This document shows positions 35,133 to 43,525 of a DNA stretch of 64,000 bases, in pieces. Numbering within the stretch: the first letter of the stretch is position 1; each line of letters begins with the position of its first letter. A program made the position numbers and the translations under genes. Location: contig JAKAWT010000002.1 in NCBI GenBank assembly GCA_021816845.1, positions 124,001-188,000 on the forward strand. Direction: 5' to 3'. This DNA comes from a bacterium. GTDB taxonomy: Bacteria; Patescibacteria; Dojkabacteria; JAKAPS01; JAJZLI01. The notes under the pieces are model-generated. The model was not told where the DNA came from. It saw only the letters and a program-made list of their open reading frames with translations, and made no database searches.

Positions 35133-36549
35133 GTTTTTTATTATAGCCTATTATTCCTTTTTGTTTCAAATAAAGATTGTTTATTCTTTTTCTGAACTCT
35201 TCTGCTCTTTTAAAATTTAATTTTTCTGCTGATTCAAGCATTTGCTTTTCAAGATGTTTTATTATGCTATCATATTCTTTAGGATCAGCATCATATGATT
35301 TAGTTTCAATAATTTCACCAGCTTCTTCATCAAAATTATTTGCCATTCTATCTATAACTCCTTCTCTTTGCCATGCAAATGCAGTAAATATTATGTCTTT
35401 ATATAAATTTATTGCCCTTTTTTTATCTTCATCCTCCAAATCAGGTAAGTTAAGGATACTCTCTCTAAGTTCATATGCTCCCTTTTCTATCATTTCTATA
35501 CTCCACCATGGTCTTGCTGAAGCCCACCAATATTGATCGGAATGTATTGCTTTATCAAGGATACTTCGTGCTCTATACCATTGTTTTTCTTTTATACTAA
35601 GCTTTCTATTCTTATCATTCAAGTCGTTAAACCTATATTTTGAGGTACTAACTTTTTCTATTGCAAAATGTGTAAGCTGCCATTGCATTTGATTTACTTT
35701 ATTATCGCGATTTAACCACCTTTGGTATGGTTGGTCTTTTAATAGTTCCGTTGGGATTAAAGCCCAAGTAGAGGGAACTATTGATACACTATCTCCAATT
35801 TTAAAAGAATCTAGTAGATCCTCATATCTTGCAGTTTTGATCTTATCAGACTTAAATATATCCTCAAGTAGTAATTCAAGCCCTGGTCTGTGATGGCCAA
35901 ATGTTTCTCCATCCATTGCTGTTGGCAGATAAATATTCTGATTAATCAAGTCTTTTATTTCTGCTAAGAATATATTTCCATTTTCAAGTTGTGCAGATAA
36001 TATTTTAAAACTGATATCTCTATCTCTAAAAAAACCTACCATGTTGGTTCCTTTAATTTTATATAATACGTCATGTTTTATATCACCTTTATCTTTTTCA
36101 AAGGCTAACTCATCAAATAACATCCATTTATAACCCATCTTTGAAACAACATTAACAACTTTTTCTGATATTCCAAGTTCAGGAGAAAAAAAACCTTTTG
36201 GGTTATATAAAGGTCCATATACTGATTTGTTTATTTTATGGTTTAATTCTATCTGCCTTATTATTTCATCCTCTGGGATTAGTGGAAGGAATGCATGATA
36301 TGCTGCTGAATCAGTTAATTCTATTTGTCCTCTTTCAAGTAATAACTTTATATCCTCAATCAGGTTATAATACTTATATTTTATAAATAACTCTGTAAGT
36401 GATGCGTTTATATTTAATGTGATTTTACCTTTTGTATTTTCTTTTAAGGTATTTAGAATAACACTATAACTTTCATCTGCTATAAGATCTAGCATTTCTT
36501 TTGTTTGAGTGGGTGGTTGATATATGTGTAGAAAATTTGCCCAAATCAT
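35119..36549 (-). CDS. GH57 family glucan enzyme with C-terminal UVR motif
   Basis: A 476-residue GH57 protein, a family of alpha-glucan hydrolases, transferases and branching enzymes. Motif 1 is HIYQPP (H8), motif 2 contains SAAYHAFLPLIP (H85), the nucleophile region is GFFSPELGI (E124) and motif 4 is DGETFGHH (D213). The key catalytic residues therefore appear to be kept. The last 45 residues (IIKHLEKQMLESAEKLNF, then KRAEEFRKRINNL) match the UVR motif known from UvrB, UvrC and Clp proteins, a protein-protein interaction helix pair not usual in GH57. A branching or 4-alpha-glucanotransferase role next to GlgA is likely. Confidence 0.88.
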   Translation of the reverse strand: MIWANFLHIYQPPTQTKEMLDLIADESYSVILNTLKENTKGKITLNINASLTELFIKYKYYNLIEDIKLLLERGQIELTDSAAYHAFLPLIPEDEIIRQIELNHKINKSVYGPLYNPKGFFSPELGISEKVVNVVSKMGYKWMLFDELAFEKDKGDIKHDVLYKIKGTNMVGFFRDRDISFKILSAQLENGNIFLAEIKDLINQNIYLPTAMDGETFGHHRPGLELLLEDIFKSDKIKTARYEDLLDSFKIGDSVSIVPSTWALIPTELLKDQPYQRWLNRDNKVNQMQWQLTHFAIEKVSTSKYRFNDLNDKNRKLSIKEKQWYRARSILDKAIHSDQYWWASARPWWSIEMIEKGAYELRESILNLPDLEDEDKKRAINLYKDIIFTAFAWQREGVIDRMANNFDEEAGEIIETKSYDADPKEYDSIIKHLEKQMLESAEKLNFKRAEEFRKRINNLYLKQKGIIGYNKKHGQN

Positions 36550-36552
36550 ATA

Positions 36553-37962
36553 TTAATTTTTATTTCCTAAATTTAATTTTTCTTGTTTGATTTCCTCTAT
36601 CCTAGTTTTTAACTTATCTGCTATGTCATACTCTCTATTTTTTGATGCATTGTACATTTCTTTTTCTAATCTTTTTATTGCTTTATCATATCCATTTGGA
36701 TCTGCTTTTTTATTTGAAATTTCTTTATTGCGTTCATCAAGAAAAAATTGTGATGATAGTTTTTTTATTTTTCCTTCCCTTTCCCATGCTATGGCAGTTA
36801 GAATAATATCTTCATAATATGATCTTCCTTTATCTTTGTCTGATTTTTCTGTGTCCGGGACTAAATCGATTACTACTGAAAGGTTATATGCACCTCTTTC
36901 AATCATTTCTATATCCCATACAGGTTTTGCTGATGCAAAAAAGAATTGGTCATGGTATAGGGATTGATCGAGCAAGTATCTCGCTTTTAGCCATGTTTTT
37001 TCCCTTTCTTGAAGATAAGTATAATCTATATCTACAATATAAGGATCTTCAATTTGATATATAGAATTATACACAGATTTGAATGCTAAATTAAGTAATC
37101 TCTGTTGCAATTGATGAATTTTATTATCTTTACTCATCCAACGTTCAAAAGAATTTTGTTCATTATATAAAGGTACAGTCCATGTACTTTGGTTAGGTTT
37201 TATATCAAATCTTTTTTTAATCTTAATTATTAAATCTTTAAACAAGATATAGTGTAGAGATTTTTGATTATATAGATATTCAAACATTTTTATATACCCT
37301 ATTCTTTGATGTCCAAAAGTTTCTCCATCTTCTCCTGTATATAAGAACTCACCATTTTTTATTTTATTTTCAAATGAAGATATTAAATCTTCTTTCTTCT
37401 CCATTTGGGCAGTTAGGATATAAAAGCTAGATGCTCTATCTCTTATAAAAATATCTAGTCCATCGTTTTTATATATACATGAATGATCTATCTTTCCATT
37501 TATTGCAGTTTCATCAAGTAGTATGTATTTATAGCCTGAAGATTCTAATCTAATATTTTTGATAACATCAAAAGATTTTTGGTCATATGCCATTGCTGTA
37601 GGTAGAAAACCTAATGGTTCATAGTTTTTAAAATACATTTTATTAATTTTTCTATTTAACAATATTTGCCTTTCAATTTCTTTTTTAGGTAACATTGGAA
37701 GGAACGCTTGGTAAGCTGGAGTGTCTATAAATTCTATTTGCCCTTGTAATGATAATTGAGATATTGTATCAAGTAAGCCAGTATACCCTAATTTATATAA
37801 AGTTTCTGTTAAACCTGCATTTATTACAAGATTAATTTTTGCATTCTTATTATTTTTAATAACATTAAATAGAGGTATATAGCTTTCTTCAATAACCTTC
37901 TTTAGGATTTCATCTTTTTGTGTAGGTGGTTGATAAATGAATATCAGATTAGTCCAGTTCAT
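36553..37962 (-). CDS. GH57 paralog with lost catalytic residues and UVR motif
   Basis: A 469-residue paralog of the neighbouring GH57 protein, similar over its full length. Aligned by eye, motif 1 His is Phe (FIYQPP), the motif 2 His is Gln (TPAYQAFLPMLP) and the nucleophile Glu is Ala (GFLPTAMAYD). Only the DGETFGHQ motif is intact. Retaining hydrolysis is thus unlikely. The C-terminal UVR-type segment (AIKRLEKEMYNASKNREY, then DIADKLKTRIEEIK) is kept. It may be a regulatory or scaffolding subunit pairing with the active paralog through the UVR helices. It is spaced 3 bp from both neighbours' coding regions. Confidence 0.85.
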   Translation of the reverse strand: MNWTNLIFIYQPPTQKDEILKKVIEESYIPLFNVIKNNKNAKINLVINAGLTETLYKLGYTGLLDTISQLSLQGQIEFIDTPAYQAFLPMLPKKEIERQILLNRKINKMYFKNYEPLGFLPTAMAYDQKSFDVIKNIRLESSGYKYILLDETAINGKIDHSCIYKNDGLDIFIRDRASSFYILTAQMEKKEDLISSFENKIKNGEFLYTGEDGETFGHQRIGYIKMFEYLYNQKSLHYILFKDLIIKIKKRFDIKPNQSTWTVPLYNEQNSFERWMSKDNKIHQLQQRLLNLAFKSVYNSIYQIEDPYIVDIDYTYLQEREKTWLKARYLLDQSLYHDQFFFASAKPVWDIEMIERGAYNLSVVIDLVPDTEKSDKDKGRSYYEDIILTAIAWEREGKIKKLSSQFFLDERNKEISNKKADPNGYDKAIKRLEKEMYNASKNREYDIADKLKTRIEEIKQEKLNLGNKN

Positions 37963-37964
37963 GA

Positions 37965-39491
37965 TTAGAATATTTGATAGTTCATCCCTAATTTGTCTAT
38001 TGGTCCATTAGTTATATTCATTGCTCTTATATATATATCTATATATTTCCTTGCAGAATTCTCCCAAGAGAAATCTGTTTTCATTGCGGATTCTACTATT
38101 TTTCTCCATAACCCTATATTATTATACTGATCTATCGCCCTTACTATCGTACCATATAAGGAATATGGATTATAATTATCAAATAAGAATCCATTACCAG
38201 AAATATTCTCCATATTAAAATCTGTAATAGAATCTGATAATCCACCTATGTTTCTTGCAATTGGAATACAACCATATCTCATTGATTCCATTTGTGTTAT
38301 TCCTGATGGTTCAAATCTTGAAGGTATTAGTATCATATCGGCGCCAGAAAATACTTTTTTAGGCAAAATAAAATCAGCCATCAAATGAGTTCCAACCCTT
38401 TTTGGGTATTTCTTTTCTAATTTCTGAAAGTATGATATGTATCTCCCATCTCCACTTCCTATTATTACAAACTGTATATCTTTGTATTCTAGAAAAAGTG
38501 GATCCAGTATTTCTATTACAAGATCTAATCCTTTCTGATCATCTAATCTTGTAACCATAGAAAGTATAGGGCCATTAGATTTTTCTAAGTCAAATTCTTT
38601 TTGTAGAGCAACTTTATTAATATGTCTTTTTATTGAACTTCTCCAATCATAATTTTCTACAACATTTATGTCTGTTTCAGGATTCATATATGTATAATCT
38701 ATACCATTCAATATCCCTACTAATTTAGTTCTAACTTCCTTTAAAAGATGTTCTAGTCCTTCTGAGTATTCAGGAGTTAAAATTTCCTTGGAGTATTTTT
38801 CAGAAACTGTTGATACTATATCAGCATACATTATTGCCCTTCTCATAAAATTTTGTTTTTGTAATGCTGGATCAAACAAATCTGCTATCTCTCCTCTCCC
38901 ATTATCAAAATCTAGATCATTGGTATTTTTATGATCAAATAATCCTTGATGTACTATATTGTGTATACTAAATACTGTAGATATCTTTGATAGTTTTGGG
39001 TCATCTTTATAATTTACTTTTAACAAATTTGGGATGTGTCCTGTATGCCAATCTGCACAATTTATTACATCTGGAACCCATGTAGATATCTTTAGAAACT
39101 CCATTATTGATAATGATAAAAGAAGAAATCTGATATGATCATCAGAATATCCATATACATTTGATCTAGTTTCATAGAACTCCTTGTTCTCTATAAAATA
39201 TACAATAGGTTCTTCTTCACTTTCTTGGTAAACTTTTATATTGCAAATTATATCTCTTTGTGATTGTGTTGGTATCTTCAATCCTTCATATAACATTTTA
39301 AGGGGATACCTTTCTTCGTCAATATTCCCATATTTAGGCATTATTATTCTTGCATCTACACCTTCTTTTTTTAATGCTTTTGTAAGAAAATATGATACCT
39401 GTCCAAGACCACCTACGCCAGCGTAAGGGTAAACTTCAGCAGAGGTATATAATAATTTTATATTGTTCCTAATTTTCATTAAAGAATTCAT
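37965..39491 (-). CDS. Second GT5 glycogen synthase-like protein
   Basis: A 508-residue GT5 enzyme. The N-terminal loop reads EVYPYAGVGGLGQVSYFL, so the Lys of the KxGGL donor motif is replaced. The C-terminal half has VTRLDDQKGLDLVIEIL and the signature PSRFEPSGITQMESMRYG with both EX7E Glu residues. It also has long insertions (around residues 75-95 and 160-215). It may use a different donor (UDP-glucose or other) or have a regulatory role beside the first synthase. It overlaps the GalT-like gene upstream by 23 bp. Confidence 0.88.
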   Translation of the reverse strand: MNSLMKIRNNIKLLYTSAEVYPYAGVGGLGQVSYFLTKALKKEGVDARIIMPKYGNIDEERYPLKMLYEGLKIPTQSQRDIICNIKVYQESEEEPIVYFIENKEFYETRSNVYGYSDDHIRFLLLSLSIMEFLKISTWVPDVINCADWHTGHIPNLLKVNYKDDPKLSKISTVFSIHNIVHQGLFDHKNTNDLDFDNGRGEIADLFDPALQKQNFMRRAIMYADIVSTVSEKYSKEILTPEYSEGLEHLLKEVRTKLVGILNGIDYTYMNPETDINVVENYDWRSSIKRHINKVALQKEFDLEKSNGPILSMVTRLDDQKGLDLVIEILDPLFLEYKDIQFVIIGSGDGRYISYFQKLEKKYPKRVGTHLMADFILPKKVFSGADMILIPSRFEPSGITQMESMRYGCIPIARNIGGLSDSITDFNMENISGNGFLFDNYNPYSLYGTIVRAIDQYNNIGLWRKIVESAMKTDFSWENSARKYIDIYIRAMNITNGPIDKLGMNYQIF

Positions 39492-40560
39492 TTTCTATTG
39501 CCTTTTTTGTATCTTCTGGAAACCTATCTATCACAAATCTTCCCATCAATTCTGAATATGCAAGATCAGATTGACGAGGCATTATCATTATGTACATTCC
39601 AGCATTGGTTTTACTGTTTGTTCTTTTTCCTAAAAAATTAATATTTAAGCTTCTAATTCCAGCATTAACATCTTCTCCATCCTTATTTTTAAATTTCATT
39701 AAAGAAAGAGCTCTTAATACTTTATACAGTATATTCGATAACTCTTCAATATAATCTTCATTTAATGAAAATAAATTTCCTATTTCTCTATTTTTTGCTT
39801 GTATTTGTATTTCATCTTTGAATCTTGGTGAAAATGGCGTAAATACTATAAAATTATCTGTCTCATGTATGACTAGACTGCTAGATCTTAAAGCTTGATT
39901 ATATAAATCTATATAGTCTACACCCTTTTTGAAAAACTTATTTATGATATCCTCATATCTATCATATAAGGGAAAGAAACTATTTTTATATACAGCTCCA
40001 ATCTGTGCATGTAAATGAGGTTGACTTGCACCTGCAGGATATTTTTCTTTATCAGTACCAAAATTGATTCCTGCTGCAATCTGATTAACATTATCTTTTA
40101 GAGTAATTTCTTTAGATCTTTTTGATAATGCAGAAATGAGCCCAAATATGTGTTTTCTCTCTATATCTTTTATATCATCTATATGATCTTTCAAAACTAT
40201 AAGATCATGAAATCCTGGATTGAATGCAAAAGGATTTGGGGCTTGATAAACTCCCCATTCATCATACTCCACAATAGGGTGAGCAACATCATCAAGATTG
40301 TCAAATAAACAGTACCCTTCTTTGATATCTTCAGGTGTTTTAATATCTGGTTGTGGTCTTTTTGACCTAGAGTATGAAATTAAGGTTGAATGATTTAAAA
40401 AAGGATCTACCCTCTCAACTACTTGATCTGATACGACATTCCCTTTTAGTGTAACCTCTTCTTCAGTTTTCTTTACAAATTCTATAAAGTATGGAGGTGT
40501 TTCAGTTATAAGGCTCTGCTTACTATCTTCGTTGCTATTAAAAGGTATTGATTTAATCAT
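39469..40560 (-). CDS. GalT-like nucleotidyltransferase (HIT superfamily)
   Basis: A 363-residue protein of the galactose-1-phosphate uridylyltransferase branch. It has the N-terminal segment KRPQPDI, then YDEWGVYQAPNPFAFNPGFHDLIVL, and the catalytic HxH motif GASQPHLHAQIG. Such enzymes swap nucleotides between NDP-sugars and sugar-1-phosphates. Some act as ADP-glucose phosphorylase. Being first in the glucan cluster, it may make or use the nucleotide-glucose donor in place of GlgC, which is an inference. The zinc-binding Cys pair of classical GalT is not seen. Confidence 0.75.
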   Translation of the reverse strand: MIKSIPFNSNEDSKQSLITETPPYFIEFVKKTEEEVTLKGNVVSDQVVERVDPFLNHSTLISYSRSKRPQPDIKTPEDIKEGYCLFDNLDDVAHPIVEYDEWGVYQAPNPFAFNPGFHDLIVLKDHIDDIKDIERKHIFGLISALSKRSKEITLKDNVNQIAAGINFGTDKEKYPAGASQPHLHAQIGAVYKNSFFPLYDRYEDIINKFFKKGVDYIDLYNQALRSSSLVIHETDNFIVFTPFSPRFKDEIQIQAKNREIGNLFSLNEDYIEELSNILYKVLRALSLMKFKNKDGEDVNAGIRSLNINFLGKRTNSKTNAGMYIMIMPRQSDLAYSELMGRFVIDRFPEDTKKAIENEFFNEN

Positions 40561-40710
40561 GTGTTTATTAGGTTTTTGAATCTACTATTGCAAGATTAAT
40601 ATAACAGATTTAGAATCATTGTACAATAATTATTTAATGTAATGTTAATTATTTTTAAATATAAAATAATTATATGTTCACCAATATATTATAGCGAGTA
40701 AAGTAATAGG

Positions 40711-41355
40711 ATGGTTATTAAAAAATATTTTTTAAGTATAGTTCTAATCACAGCATTATTTCTGTATTTGATGCCTCTATCCTTATATGCTGCTTCTAAC
40801 AATAATATCCCTTTAAATACTGTTTCAGTAGGTACATTAGGTGGTGCAGTCCAAAGTGGTAACGTCACAGTATCTTTTCCATCTAATGAATTTCCGGTTA
40901 GTGAAAATGTAGCCTTATCACCTGTGGGTAATAGTTTTCTACCAGAGTCAGTTCCTTATGTAGTTGAGTCTTTTAGTATTTCAGTTGGATCTGATGGTCC
41001 ACTTAATAGTAGGGATTTGACATTACCAAGAGAGATACAGATACAAGTTACTCACGTACACGCAGCATATCTATATATATGGGATGCAATACGAAACAGA
41101 TGGTTTCTCCTTACTAACGTACAATATAAAAATAATACAGTCACAGGATATACACTTATGAGAGGGGGAACTTTTATAGCAACAAGCCAAGAATTATCTT
41201 CTTCATTTGCATCAAACAGTCCAATATCCCAGTCTACTAATTCTACTAATGTTCCGATATATGATGGATTTGGATCAATAATAAAATATACTGCAATAGT
41301 TATTGTTATATTTGTAATTATTGGATTTTTCTATTATAGGAGGAGAAAAAATTAA
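40711..41355 (+). CDS. Surface protein with signal peptide and C-terminal anchor
   Basis: A 214-residue exported protein with signal sequence (about 1-28, LSLYAASN), a beta-rich domain (GNVTVSFPSNEFPVSENVALSP through about 160), a Ser/Thr/Asn linker and a C-terminal membrane helix (193-207) followed by YRRRKN. The layout is the same as that of the protein at 24447-25124. No catalytic motif or LPXTG is present. It may be a wall- or membrane-attached surface protein. A purine-rich TAATAGG precedes the ATG. Confidence 0.7.
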   Translation: MVIKKYFLSIVLITALFLYLMPLSLYAASNNNIPLNTVSVGTLGGAVQSGNVTVSFPSNEFPVSENVALSPVGNSFLPESVPYVVESFSISVGSDGPLNSRDLTLPREIQIQVTHVHAAYLYIWDAIRNRWFLLTNVQYKNNTVTGYTLMRGGTFIATSQELSSSFASNSPISQSTNSTNVPIYDGFGSIIKYTAIVIVIFVIIGFFYYRRRKN

Positions 41356-41362
41356 AAAAATA

Positions 41363-42031
41363 CTATCTGGTGTCCTTAACCCCAATTTTTGGACAAATAT
41401 CTTTTAATATACATTCATTACATTTAGGATTTTGAGCTATACATGTAGCTCTGCCATGCGCTATTATCAAATCAGAGAAGTGTAGATAAGAAGATTTTTC
41501 AACAATTTTATTTAAAACAATTTCTATCTTTAAAGCTGATTTACTCTTTATCAATTTCTTTCCTATTAGTCCTAATCTTCCGGATAGTCTGATCATATGC
41601 GTGTCAACAACAACCCCAGTATTAAAAGAGAAAGCATTCATCAAGACAACATTTGCAGTTTTCCTTCCTATACCTGGTAATTTTACTAATATATCCATAC
41701 TCTCAGGAACTTTTCCATCATAATGGTCTACAATAACAGTTGCTAAGTTTTTTATATTTTTTGCTTTATTTTTATAAAAACCAGTAGAATATATATCTTT
41801 TTGAAGCTCATCTATATTGGCATTTTTAAAATCTAGAGGTGTTTTGTATTTTTTAAATAAATCTTTTGTAACAATATTAACCCTTTTATCTGTACATTGG
41901 GCAGATAAAATTGTTGCTATTAAAAGTTCAAATGGATTTTTAAAATTTAAAGAAATTTTGGCATTAGGGTATAAAATATCTAATCTTGTTATTATTTCTT
42001 TAATATATTCTTTTTTATTTTTTATCATCAT
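41363..42031 (-). CDS. nth: Endonuclease III
   Basis: A 222-residue DNA glycosylase/AP lyase that removes oxidised pyrimidines in base excision repair. The helix-hairpin-helix LPGIGRKTANVVL with the catalytic Lys in this loop, the catalytic Asp in VVVDTHMIRLSGRLGL and the iron-sulfur loop with Cys spaced 6, 2 and 5 (CIAQNPKCNECILKDIC) are all present. It is the last gene after the TauE, DUF1634 and DUF2905 genes on this strand, separated by 27 bp. Confidence 0.97.
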   Translation of the reverse strand: MMIKNKKEYIKEIITRLDILYPNAKISLNFKNPFELLIATILSAQCTDKRVNIVTKDLFKKYKTPLDFKNANIDELQKDIYSTGFYKNKAKNIKNLATVIVDHYDGKVPESMDILVKLPGIGRKTANVVLMNAFSFNTGVVVDTHMIRLSGRLGLIGKKLIKSKSALKIEIVLNKIVEKSSYLHFSDLIIAHGRATCIAQNPKCNECILKDICPKIGVKDTR

Positions 42032-42040
42032 AATACTTTA

Positions 42041-42074
42041 GGATCTAAATTATGTAATCTAGATCTTGGATATA
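42041..42074. repeat. GATC-rich tract between nth and the DUF2905 gene
   Basis: GGATCTAAAT and AATCTAGATCTTGGATA, cores of the dispersed GATCTAGATC repeat, span the DUF2905 stop codon and the spacer. They lie at a gene end, like several other copies. Confidence 0.5.
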
Positions 42075-42277
42075 ATATATATGATTATTGTTAATATTAT
42101 AGATAGCAATATAGAGAAAGTTAAGGGAAAATAAAAATTAAAATCTCCTTTTTTAAAAACAAAATTACCTGGAATATCATTCCAAATATTAGGAATGTGC
42201 GATTTTTCAGCAAGATAAAGTACTATTCCTACTATAGTTATAAATAATCCTATGACTATGAATATTTTACCATACAT
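42059..42277 (-). CDS. DUF2905-family small membrane protein
   Basis: A 72-residue protein with two membrane helices flanking IWNDIPGNFVFKKGDFNFYFPLT, the DUF2905 pattern. Its function is unknown. It lies 15 bp after the DUF1634 gene on the same strand. The very end of the gene overlaps a GATC-rich repeat, which supplies the stop codon. Confidence 0.85.
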   Translation of the reverse strand: MYGKIFIVIGLFITIVGIVLYLAEKSHIPNIWNDIPGNFVFKKGDFNFYFPLTFSILLSIILTIIIYIISKI

Positions 42278-42292
42278 AACATTATTATAACA

Positions 42293-42661
42293 TTATGCAA
42301 CTATAAAAATGGATATAAGTAGTATTATAAATACAGTTAAAGTAGTTATAGATAATATATAATCTTTATTTTTTAAAAATAGAAAAATTGACAGTAACAC
42401 TCTTGTAACTGGAGTAATGATCAAAATTATAATAGGAATAAATAACAAAGTTAAAAATGAAAAGTGTCCAAATATAAAATTCAGAAAAGTGAAAGTATTT
42501 TGATAAGATCCTGTGTAATAATTCACACTACCTCTAATAAATATTAAAATAAGATCAATCAGTGCTAAAGATATACTTATCAACACTCCAGTTCTAAGTG
42601 TATAACCTATTATTATTTCCATATCTTTATTTCTAGGTTTATCAACTTTCGATTTATTCAT
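42293..42661 (-). CDS. DUF1634-family membrane protein
   Basis: A 122-residue protein with three predicted helices (about 14-35, 58-84, 96-119), beginning MEIIIGYTLRTGVLISISL after a short charged N-terminus. DUF1634 genes typically accompany TauE/SafE genes, as here, where it overlaps the TauE gene by 4 bp (ATGA). It is probably an accessory subunit of the anion exporter. Confidence 0.8.
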   Translation of the reverse strand: MNKSKVDKPRNKDMEIIIGYTLRTGVLISISLALIDLILIFIRGSVNYYTGSYQNTFTFLNFIFGHFSFLTLLFIPIIILIITPVTRVLLSIFLFLKNKDYILSITTLTVFIILLISIFIVA

Positions 42662-43494
42662 AATATATTCATTGCTCTTAAAATCATTTCTATTGCTATA
42701 ACTAATATAACTAATATAAATATTTTCTTTAAATATACATTAGATGTGTTACCAATTAATTTAGTTCCATAATATGATCCCACAAATACACCAATCATTA
42801 CAGGTATTGCAATATATGGATCTATGTATCCATTTATAAGATATATGAATGCACTGGCAGCTGCAGTCACACCAATCATCATGTTAGATGTTGTAGTTGA
42901 TACTTTCATCGGAAGTTTCATAACATCATCTAAGGCCAAAACTTTAAACACTCCACTCCCTATTCCCAAAAGTCCAGATATTAATCCGGCTATATACATT
43001 ATTACAAACCCTCCTGGTATATTTGTTACATTGTAGTGCAAAGTTTTATTTTGTTTTTTATCATAATATGATGATGATAATTTTAAATAGTTCGCAATAT
43101 TATCATTTTTAACATTTTCATCAACTTCTTGATCCCTATTTTTTAAGAGAGGAAGTATTGATATTAAAAGAACAAATGCAAATATATAAAGTAAAACAGT
43201 AGTATTTAATATACCCATGATTTCTGCTCCAGTTATTGCTCCTATAGTTGTTGCAATCTCTAAAAGCATGCCTACTCTTATGTTTATTATTTTATCTTTT
43301 AGATAAACTGATGCAGCAGAAGAAGATGTTGCTATTACAGATATGATGCTTGCTCCAATAGCAATTTTAATATTTATATGAAATATGAGGATAAGAATAG
43401 GTATTATTACAATTCCACCACCAATTCCTACTAATGCTCCTATAATGCCTGCAAGGATGGAAAATACAATTATCCCAAAATAAAAAATTAACAT
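42658..43494 (-). CDS. TauE/SafE-family anion exporter
   Basis: A 278-residue protein with about eight membrane segments in two repeats. Each repeat starts with a Gly-rich motif (GIIGALVGIGGGIVIIPIL and GLISGLLGIGSGVFKVLAL), typical of TauE/SafE. Members move sulfite, sulfoacetate or other organic anions. The substrate here is unknown. A central hydrophilic loop (about 120-155) is charged. It forms an operon with the DUF1634, DUF2905 and nth genes. Confidence 0.88.
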   Translation of the reverse strand: MLIFYFGIIVFSILAGIIGALVGIGGGIVIIPILILIFHINIKIAIGASIISVIATSSSAASVYLKDKIINIRVGMLLEIATTIGAITGAEIMGILNTTVLLYIFAFVLLISILPLLKNRDQEVDENVKNDNIANYLKLSSSYYDKKQNKTLHYNVTNIPGGFVIMYIAGLISGLLGIGSGVFKVLALDDVMKLPMKVSTTTSNMMIGVTAAASAFIYLINGYIDPYIAIPVMIGVFVGSYYGTKLIGNTSNVYLKKIFILVILVIAIEMILRAMNIL

Positions 43495-43525
43495 AACAAT
43501 ATATTAAACGTTATTATTGATGATT

